Program-made: the position numbers and the translations under genes | Part shown: piece by piece, positions 5,990 through 11,517 of the stretch | Numbering within the stretch: position 1 is the stretch's first letter | How the letters are laid out: each line of letters begins with the position of its first letter | The notes under the pieces: model-generated | Databases searched by the model: none | What the model saw: only the letters and a program-made list of their open reading frames with translations | Told to the model about the DNA's origin: nothing | Origin: HLUCCA09 sp039189975 | GTDB taxonomy: Bacteria > Pseudomonadota > Alphaproteobacteria > Rhodobacterales > Rhodobacteraceae | DNA length: 11,517 nt | Assembly: GCA_039189975.1 (NCBI GenBank) | Contig: JBCCYI010000154.1 | Coordinates: 1-11,517 of the forward strand | Direction: 5' to 3'

Positions 5990-7304
5990 CTCGGGCTGCC
6001 CTTATGAAGTTCATTGGATTCACGGCGTTCCCATTGACACGCGTTTCATAGTGCAGATGCGGGCCGGTCGACCGTCCGGTGTTGCCCATATCACCGATGC
6101 GTTGCCCTTTCGAGACCCTTTCCCCGACCTTTACGCGGATTCGCGACAGATGCGCGTAGCGCGTTTCGATGCCGAATTCGTGCTGTATCTTGATCACCTG
6201 CCCATAGCCACCCAGCCACGTGGCATGCGTCACGACACCGTCCGCTGTCGCGAAGATGGGCGTGCCCACGGGCCCCGCGAAATCGGTGCCATTGTGCGGG
6301 CGACCCCACCGGCGTCCGAAGCCCGATGTCATGCGAACGCCGGATTTCACGGGCATGGCGAAAGGCGCTTTCTCGGCGGCCAGACGATACAGGTTCATCC
6401 GGTCGAGCCCGCGCAGGATGGCGTTGACGCGCACCTCATCGGCCGACGGCGCGCTTCCTTTGGTGGAGAACGTGATCGGTGTCAGGGGACCGCCTGTGCC
6501 GGAATAGCCGCGACGCACCGCATCGAGCAGTCGCTCCGGGGGAAGTCCCGCTGCGCTGAACATCTTTTCCAAAGGTTCGACCGAGACGGTCAGCGCTTCT
6601 TCCAGCTGGGTAAAGATCTTCTCGTTGCGCGCCGAGATCAGGTCACGTTCGAACGCCATCTCCTCGGCCTCGGCAAGGGCGTCCGCCGCTTGCTTGGCCA
6701 TCTTGTCCCGCTCTGTCGCGGTTTGCTCCAGGGCCAGGTTGAGAAAGGCGAGTGTCGTGTCGACTTCCGCCAGCGCCGCCTGTCCCTCGGCCACGTCAAG
6801 GTCGCCCGCCTCGATCTGCGCCAGAAGATTGTCTTTCTCCGTCCGCGCTGCATCGCGCTCGGTCATCGTGCGCCGCAGCGTGGCTTGAATGACGCCGATG
6901 CCTTTTTCGAGCTCGCGGCGCCGGTCCTCGGAGGCCAGCAGCTTCGACTGCATGGCAGAGATCTGCTCCAGCGCCGCCGTGAACCGCTCCTGCGCCGCAC
7001 GGGCCTCGGCCGCGCGGGCATCGCGCGCATCTGACAGCGCGTTGAGACGATCCTCGTACAAGGCCTGGTTGAGCGCGACCTGCTCGCGGGCATCGCCGCT
7101 GGCGATACTGTCCATCACGATGATCGCAGTCGCGATAATCGCCCACCCCACGAGCGCAGCCGAGCCAAAGAGCGCGATGGCCTGCGTGCCGGGTGAGAGA
7201 CGGATGAAACGGGTCTGATCGGTGTCAGACCGGAGGTATAGCCGCTGCTCGGGCAAGGCGGCTTCGAGGAGGCCGCGAAACCGGCGAGTTATACTTGCGC
7301 GCAA
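5979..7304 (-). CDS. Membrane-anchored coiled-coil M23 (LytM) peptidoglycan endopeptidase
   Basis: This is a predicted DD-endopeptidase that cleaves peptidoglycan cross-links, of the type that partners with bactofilins. From TTG 7304 it has 441 residues. A basic N-terminus (to about 42) is followed by a membrane segment (about 44-64), a long periplasmic coiled coil (about 73-240, rich in Ala, Glu, Arg and Gln), a linker, and a C-terminal LytM domain (about 320-430). The zinc and catalytic residues are all present: H337 and D341 (HNGTDFA), H385 (YAHLS), and H416 and H418 (GPHLHYE), so it should be active. The frame stays open to GTG 7370, but TTG 7304 has the best SD (AAGGGGA, six bases ahead), and family members usually begin near this point. 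It overlaps the bactofilin gene by 11 bases and is probably co-transcribed with it. Confidence 0.9.
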   Translation of the reverse strand: MRASITRRFRGLLEAALPEQRLYLRSDTDQTRFIRLSPGTQAIALFGSAALVGWAIIATAIIVMDSIASGDAREQVALNQALYEDRLNALSDARDARAAEARAAQERFTAALEQISAMQSKLLASEDRRRELEKGIGVIQATLRRTMTERDAARTEKDNLLAQIEAGDLDVAEGQAALAEVDTTLAFLNLALEQTATERDKMAKQAADALAEAEEMAFERDLISARNEKIFTQLEEALTVSVEPLEKMFSAAGLPPERLLDAVRRGYSGTGGPLTPITFSTKGSAPSADEVRVNAILRGLDRMNLYRLAAEKAPFAMPVKSGVRMTSGFGRRWGRPHNGTDFAGPVGTPIFATADGVVTHATWLGGYGQVIKIQHEFGIETRYAHLSRIRVKVGERVSKGQRIGDMGNTGRSTGPHLHYETRVNGNAVNPMNFIRAARDVF

Positions 7305-7320
7305 GACCTGTCCCCTTAGC
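7298..7320 (-). promoter_or_regulatory. Ribosome binding site supporting a TTG start for the M23 peptidase
   Basis: On the - strand the sequence reads TAAGGGGACAGGTC followed by TTG (7304-7302). AAGGGGA is a good Shine-Dalgarno match at six bases' spacing. The alternative starts GTG 7346 and GTG 7370 have no comparable site ahead of them. This decides the start used in the CDS entry. Confidence 0.5.
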
Positions 7321-7435
7321 CGCGTCGCTCTGCTCTTATGGGGCACATGCGCGGATCCCCATCTCGCCACGTCGCCCGTTATCTCGCTGGCTTACGCAAT
7401 CAGGCGCCGTCAAGCAAGCGGGGTGCAAAATCCGG

Positions 7436-7471
7436 GCCGAAATGATGGTTTTTTCGGCAGCAACCTGCCGA
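7436..7471 (-). promoter_or_regulatory. Two mutually exclusive hairpins between the DUF455 and M23 genes
   Basis: In - strand RNA, arm 1 UCGGCAG (7471-7465) pairs with arm 2 CUGCCGA (7460-7454) around a 4-base loop. Arm 2, extended to GCCGAAA (7458-7452), can instead pair with UUUCGGC (7442-7436) around a 9-base loop. The two pairings share arm 2 and cannot coexist. The first hairpin is followed by A residues, so it is not a standard terminator. The second is followed six bases later by UUUU, a weak terminator at best. The element starts 24 bases after the DUF455 stop and ends about 130 bases before the M23 start. Confidence 0.35.
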
Positions 7472-7494
7472 GACTCCAGCAGAAGCACCGGTTT

Positions 7495-8325
7495 TCAAGG
7501 GGTTCGTGGAGGCTTCACCCTCTCCGCCAGAGGCCAGTAGAAATCGGGCGGGATGCCTGCTTCGGCGCGCTTTTCTTCGTTGAAAGGCGGCTTGAGCCCG
7601 CCATGGAAGTAGCGCCGGACAAGAGTGTGAAAGGTCTCGGTGGGATCGAGATTGTCGCGCCCGCAAAGAAAGTGAAACCACTTGGAGCCATAGGCGACAT
7701 GGTGCACTTCCTCCCCGTAAATGACCTCCAAGGCGTCGACCGCCTGCACCTCTTTCGCCTTGCGAAAGATCTCGATCATCCCCGGGGTCACATCGAGGCC
7801 GCGCGCCTCAAGCACCATGGGGACAACTGCGAGCCGACCAAGGAGGTCTTCTGCAGTATCCTCTGCGGCGCGCCACATGCCGGCATGGGCTGGCAAAGCG
7901 CCATAATGCGAGCCAAGTGCTTCAAGACAATCGCATACGAGATTGAAATGCTTTGCTTCTTCGTCGCCAGCTCGAACCCAATCGTCAAAGAACGAGATGG
8001 GAAACGGCGTTTGCGAGAACCGGGCAATGATGTCCCAGTGCAAGTCTACGGCATTCAGTTCGATATGTGCGACAGCATGGAGCAGCGCGATGCGACCCGC
8101 GGGGGAGCCTGGCCGGCGCTTGGGCACATCGCGCGGGTCCAGCAGCTCGGGCGCGTCCGGCCGGGCAGGGCGGAGCGGCGGCGACGCCGTGCCGATGTCG
8201 AGCGGTGCGCCCGCGTCTCGCGCCGCCCTCCAGCGCGCGGCGTGGGCGCGCGCCCGCCGCGTCTTCTCCCGCCCGTCTGCGGTGGTCAGAACGTCCACCG
8301 CCATCTCTGCCAATGAAGCGCTCAC
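7495..8325 (-). CDS. Ferritin-like DUF455 (COG2833) family protein
   Basis: The 276-residue protein of unknown biochemical role belongs to the DUF455 family, which has a ferritin-like four-helix bundle. After an Ala/Arg-rich N-terminal helix comes the family signature IGTASPPLRPARPDAPELLDPRDVPKRRPGSP (about 44-75). The probable di-iron ligands are E89 in HIELNAVDLHWD, E123 and H126 in DEEAKHF, E173 in MVLEARGLD, and E206 and H209 in YGEEVHHVAYG. All are in place, so it should bind two metals. GTG 8325 gives the usual family length; ATG 8304 (MAVDVLTTADG) is an alternative, and neither has a strong ribosome site. It lies 41 bases downstream of the peroxiredoxin gene on the same strand and is probably co-transcribed. 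A link to iron or oxidative stress is inferred from the fold and the neighbour. An older idea of tRNA hydroxylase (MiaE-like) activity for related folds is not supported here. Confidence 0.87.
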   Translation of the reverse strand: MSASLAEMAVDVLTTADGREKTRRARAHAARWRAARDAGAPLDIGTASPPLRPARPDAPELLDPRDVPKRRPGSPAGRIALLHAVAHIELNAVDLHWDIIARFSQTPFPISFFDDWVRAGDEEAKHFNLVCDCLEALGSHYGALPAHAGMWRAAEDTAEDLLGRLAVVPMVLEARGLDVTPGMIEIFRKAKEVQAVDALEVIYGEEVHHVAYGSKWFHFLCGRDNLDPTETFHTLVRRYFHGGLKPPFNEEKRAEAGIPPDFYWPLAERVKPPRTP

Positions 8326-8366
8326 AGAGCGGACCGGTACATCCGGCGGGCGGGCACACGCTGCAT

Positions 8367-8828
8367 CTAGAGGCCCCGCACCGCGTCCAGAACCGCCTCC
8401 GCATGGCCGGGCACCTTGACCTTGCGCCAGACCTCACGAACCGTTCCCGTGCCGTCGATCAAAAACGTGGCACGCTCTATGCCCATGTAGGTCTTGCCAT
8501 ACATACTCTTTTCGACCCAAACGCCGAAACGCTCGCAGACATCGGCCTCGTCGTCGGACAGCAGCGTGACCTTCAGCTCGTACTTGTCCCGGAATTTGTC
8601 ATGTTTCTTGACGGTGTCCTTCGACACACCCATCACAACCGCGCCCGCGGCATCAAATTCGCTGAGCAGCTCCGTGAAGGCGATGGCTTCTTTGGTGCAC
8701 CCGGAGGTATCGTCTTTCGGGTAGAAATACAGGACAACAGTCTTGCCGCTCAGGTCGGACAGAGAGACCTCGCCGCCGCCGTCGCGGGGCAGGGTAAAAT
8801 CGGGGGCGGGCATTCCGGGATCGATCAT
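8367..8828 (-). CDS. bcp: Bcp/PrxQ-type thioredoxin-dependent peroxiredoxin
   Basis: This is a cytoplasmic thiol peroxidase that reduces hydrogen peroxide and organic hydroperoxides. The 153-residue product has the thioredoxin-fold start MIDPGMPAPDFTLP, the strand VVLYFYPKDDTSGCTKEA with peroxidatic C44, GVSKDTVKKHDKF, and the C-terminal YGKTYMGIERATFLIDGTG block that marks the Bcp/PrxQ branch. The resolving cysteine found five residues after the peroxidatic one in E. coli Bcp is absent (I49 here). The only other cysteine is C98 (DEADVCERFG), so it works either as a 1-Cys enzyme or with C98 as an unusual resolving residue. ATG 8828 is preceded by a good AGAGGA site. The upstream gene is divergent, with only 69 bases between the two starts. 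Confidence 0.93.
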   Translation of the reverse strand: MIDPGMPAPDFTLPRDGGGEVSLSDLSGKTVVLYFYPKDDTSGCTKEAIAFTELLSEFDAAGAVVMGVSKDTVKKHDKFRDKYELKVTLLSDDEADVCERFGVWVEKSMYGKTYMGIERATFLIDGTGTVREVWRKVKVPGHAEAVLDAVRGL

Positions 8829-8897
8829 GAAGTATCCTCTCGCGCGATGCGTCGTTCCGACCCTTTTCTAGGCCTCCGTGAGGGAAGTTAAAGGGGC
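8829..8897. promoter_or_regulatory. Divergent promoter region of bcp and the YhdP-like gene
   Basis: These 69 bases separate two genes that start in opposite directions, so the bcp promoter must lie here or inside the YhdP-like gene, and the reverse holds for that gene. The bcp ribosome site AGAGGA is visible at its edge. On the other side, AAAGGGG lies almost touching the ATG. No convincing -35/-10 pair or operator palindrome can be named. Confidence 0.4.
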
Positions 8898-11517
8898 ATG
8901 GCGGAGACAAAGCGCAGACATCGGTCCGGCGGGTCCCCGCGCCCCCCCTTCGGACAGGGGCGCGAGAGCGGCATAAAGCGGGGCATCTCTTGGAGCCGGT
9001 GGTGTCTTTGGCCCGCCTTCGTCGCAGCGCAGGCGATTGCGCTGGTCGCTGTAATCCTGCTCGCGGCGCTGTGGCTGCTCAAGGACCGTTTGGTGCCTTT
9101 GCCCCGCACCGTTGCGCAGCAGATCGAGACCTTGGCAGAGGCGGCCCTTGAGACTGAGCTGGTGCTTGGCGCGCTGTCCGTGACTGCCGAGGGCGCTGGA
9201 ATTCTGCGCCTTGTGGCCGAGGACGTGCACCTCATCGGGCCGGACGGCGCGGATCGGGCCCAGGTGCCGCGGGCCAGCGTAGAGCTTGGGCTGCGGATCG
9301 GTTGGCCGCTGGCGCCGGAGGCGCGCGCGCTGGAGGTGCAGGGCGCGGTCCTCAGCCTTGTTCGGCGGGAGGACGGGTCGCTCGACTTGGGATCGGACGT
9401 CTTGTCCGCGATCTTCTCGCGCGCGCCGCCCCGCACGGTTGTGGAGGCGGCGGACCGGGTCCGTACGGGGCTGGGTCGGCCAGGGCTGGCGGATCTGCAG
9501 AGTATCGTGTTCGAGGATCTGTCCTTTGGTCTTGATGACAGGCGGGCCGGGCGGGTCTGGCGGGCCCCGGACGCTGCGCTACACGTCGACCGTCTGGACG
9601 GCAATCTCTCGATCACGCTCGCCCTCCAGGAGCCGGGCCGTGTGACGGCGCGGGCCACGCTGCCGGAAGAGGGCCCGCTGGCGCTAGAGATTGCGGCGCA
9701 GATCGACGGCGTTCCGGCTGAGGCACTGGCAACGCAGATCCCGGCGTTGGTCTGGCTCGAACCGCTGGATGCCGGCGTGTCCGGGGCCCTGCGTGGGCAC
9801 TACGCGCCAGACGGGCTCCTGCAACGTCTCGACGGCACGCTGGACATCGGCGCGGGACATCTCACGGCCGGCGCGGGCGGACAAACGGCGTTCGATCGGG
9901 CCAAGGCGTATTTCACCTATCGTCCGGACCCGGCGCAGGTGACGTTTTCACGTCTGGAGCTGGACGCAGCACCTGGCCGCTTCGTCGCGGAAGGGCGCGC
10001 CTATCTGCATGGCTCGAACGGAGCCTGGGCCGACGCCCTTTCGGGCCAGCTGACGCTCACGGAAGCCCTTCTGACCAAGGCACCCGGGCGGGCAGGACCA
10101 GTCGCGATTTCGGGCGGCGCGCTTGATGCCTATCTCAAGCTCTCACCTTTCGATCTGACGATCGGCCAGCTTGTTTTGCTTGCGGACAGCACCACCGGAG
10201 AGGCCCCTGTCGCGGGCGCCGCACCTCGACGACTGGAGCTTCGTGGTCATGTGCACACCGTCGACGGCGGCCTCGCGGCCTCGCTCTCGGCTGCGGTGCC
10301 GGAAATGACACCGCCTGAGCTTCTTGGGTTCTGGCCGGTCGACAGATTGCCGGGAACACGCGCTTGGCTTGCCCGCAACCTGATCGCTGGCGACATTGCC
10401 GACACGGAGTTCGGCATCGAGCTGCGTCCGGGTGCTGCGCCCAAAGCGGCCCTCAGTTTCCTCTTTCGGGATGCCACGGTACGTGCGTTCGGAGAGTTCC
10501 CGCCCATCACACGGGGGGCAGGGCGGGCCAGCCTGCAAGACGACCGCTTTGCCCTGTCTGTCGAAGCGGGGCAGATCACGCCGCCGGACGGGGGCACCAT
10601 TGATGTGGCCGGGTCGGACTTCACCATCCTGAACACGCGGCAACGCCCGGGACGGGCCCAAGTCACATGGCGCTCGCGCAGTCCGGTCGGCGCGGCACTG
10701 TCTCTGATAGATCAGCCGCCGCTCCGGCTCATGACCCGCGCGCGCCAGCCGGTCGATCTGGCGGAGGGCGAGATTGCCCTTGAAGGGCGTCTGGCGTTTC
10801 CGGTCCGCAACGGGGTCACTTTCGACGACGTGGCATTCGACTTCGCCGGGCGGCTGACGGATGTCCGCTCCTCGACGCTCGTGCCCGGGCGCCGGCTGGA
10901 GGCCGACGCGCTGCGTCTCGACCTCTCCCCCGAGGCGCTTGAGATCGCGGGCCCGGTCACGCTCGACGATGTGCCCGCCGACGCGACCTATGCCCAAACG
11001 TTTGGCTCAGGCGAAAACGGCGGAGAGGTGCGCGCCACGGCAGAGGTCTCGGCTGATGCGGCAGCGGCCTTTGGCGTCACCTTGCCTCCGGGCACGTTGT
11101 CGGGCGCGGCGCGAGCGGAGGTTGTGCTGGACCTGCCCGACGGCGGGCCAACTGCGCTGACCCTGACAAGCGATCTGCGCGGCCTCGGCCTTTCGGTCCC
11201 GGCCGTGAGGTGGTCCAAGCCCGCGAATACCGCGGGCGCGCTGAGGGTCGACCTGCGCCTTCCCGGGCAGGGACGCCCGCCCCAGGTGGATCGTATCGCG
11301 CTGGCGGCACCTGGCCTTGATATCGAAGGTCGGATCGATCTGACGCCGGAAGGGGGACTGCGCGCCGCGACGCTGGAGCGCGCGCGGATCGGGGAGTGGC
11401 TCGACGCGCCGGTGACACTCCGCGGGGCCGGCGCAGGGGGGCCGTTGGACATCGCTCTGGCCGGCGGGCGTGCCGATCTGCGCGGGCTGCCCCTTGAAGC
11501 GACCGGCAATGGGTCGA
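8898..11517 (+). CDS. YhdP/AsmA-like envelope protein with DUF3971 region (3' truncated)
   Basis: The frame from ATG 8898 is open for 873 codons and leaves the window at the right edge. The protein has a basic, Pro/Gly/Arg-rich cytoplasmic head (residues 1-34), one signal-anchor helix (about 38-61, PAFVAAQAIALVAVILLAALWLL) and then a long periplasmic region of beta-strand-rich repeats. From about residue 470 the sequence MTPPELLGFWPVDRLPGTRAWLARNLIAGDI and the FRDATVRAFGEFPPITRGAGRASL stretch match the DUF3971/YhdP central pattern. YhdP and other AsmA-like proteins form bridges that carry phospholipids between the inner and outer membranes, so this is a candidate for that role. The expected AsmA-type C-terminus lies beyond the window. 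The usual length is over 1000 residues, consistent with the truncation. Confidence 0.85.
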   Translation, partial: MAETKRRHRSGGSPRPPFGQGRESGIKRGISWSRWCLWPAFVAAQAIALVAVILLAALWLLKDRLVPLPRTVAQQIETLAEAALETELVLGALSVTAEGAGILRLVAEDVHLIGPDGADRAQVPRASVELGLRIGWPLAPEARALEVQGAVLSLVRREDGSLDLGSDVLSAIFSRAPPRTVVEAADRVRTGLGRPGLADLQSIVFEDLSFGLDDRRAGRVWRAPDAALHVDRLDGNLSITLALQEPGRVTARATLPEEGPLALEIAAQIDGVPAEALATQIPALVWLEPLDAGVSGALRGHYAPDGLLQRLDGTLDIGAGHLTAGAGGQTAFDRAKAYFTYRPDPAQVTFSRLELDAAPGRFVAEGRAYLHGSNGAWADALSGQLTLTEALLTKAPGRAGPVAISGGALDAYLKLSPFDLTIGQLVLLADSTTGEAPVAGAAPRRLELRGHVHTVDGGLAASLSAAVPEMTPPELLGFWPVDRLPGTRAWLARNLIAGDIADTEFGIELRPGAAPKAALSFLFRDATVRAFGEFPPITRGAGRASLQDDRFALSVEAGQITPPDGGTIDVAGSDFTILNTRQRPGRAQVTWRSRSPVGAALSLIDQPPLRLMTRARQPVDLAEGEIALEGRLAFPVRNGVTFDDVAFDFAGRLTDVRSSTLVPGRRLEADALRLDLSPEALEIAGPVTLDDVPADATYAQTFGSGENGGEVRATAEVSADAAAAFGVTLPPGTLSGAARAEVVLDLPDGGPTALTLTSDLRGLGLSVPAVRWSKPANTAGALRVDLRLPGQGRPPQVDRIALAAPGLDIEGRIDLTPEGGLRAATLERARIGEWLDAPVTLRGAGAGGPLDIALAGGRADLRGLPLEATGNGS

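Noticed and set aside
5793..7034. Open frame of 413 codons on the + strand
   Set aside because: It is antisense to the bactofilin and M23 genes, which show clear domains and intact catalytic residues. The + strand product resembles no family.
7378..7413. TTGACG and GATAAC as a promoter of the M23 gene (- strand)
   Set aside because: The spacing of 24 bases is too long for a sigma-70-type promoter.
7454..7471. Hairpin beside six T residues as a standard terminator
   Set aside because: The T-run precedes the stem on the + strand and is an A-run after it on the - strand, so it is in the wrong place for either direction.
7222..8316. Open frame of 364 codons on the + strand
   Set aside because: It mirrors the DUF455 gene and has no ribosome site or recognisable domain.
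10143..10997. Open frame of 284 codons on the - strand
   Set aside because: It lies inside the YhdP-like gene on the other strand; the product is an Arg-rich string without structure.

Overview
The window is a piece of a high-GC alphaproteobacterial chromosome, most probably from the Rhodobacterales (Roseobacter group). The evidence is the CtrA C-terminus, the ccmABCDG gene order, a bactofilin overlapping an M23 peptidase gene, a DUF455 ferritin-like protein beside a Bcp/PrxQ peroxiredoxin, and coding sequences rich in G/C at third positions. The assignment comes from recognising protein families, not from a search.

Layout from left to right. Positions 1-312 hold the 3' end of ctrA. A gap without an intact gene (313-633) follows. 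It contains a perfect 12-bp palindrome and a weak, frame-broken coding-like trace. Positions 634-3509 are a tightly packed + strand operon, ccmA-ccmB-ccmC-ccmD-ccmG. It encodes the System I heme-handling complex and its thioredoxin-like partner for periplasmic c-type cytochrome maturation. ccmE, ccmF and ccmH are not in the window.

Positions 3603-5062 (- strand) hold a Rieske non-heme iron oxygenase alpha subunit, translationally coupled to a 93-residue protein of unknown function. A 414-bp gap (5063-5476) carries a strong hairpin that probably terminates the next unit. Positions 5477-7304 (- strand) encode a bactofilin and, upstream of it and overlapping it, a membrane-anchored coiled-coil M23 endopeptidase. 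This pair probably acts in locally controlled peptidoglycan remodelling.

Positions 7495-8828 (- strand) encode a DUF455 ferritin-like protein and, upstream of it, a Bcp/PrxQ-type peroxiredoxin. Transcribed divergently from the peroxiredoxin, from 8898 to the right edge, is the first 873 codons of a large YhdP/AsmA-like envelope protein (DUF3971 type).

Most of the window is ordinary core genome. I see no mobile element, tRNA, rRNA or CRISPR array, and no clearly new system. The items most worth a second look are the Rieske oxygenase with its coupled small protein, three mutually exclusive RNA arms ahead of the M23 gene, the M23 start (probably TTG), the nine-G run early in ccmB, and the ctrA-ccmA gap with its possible gene remnant.
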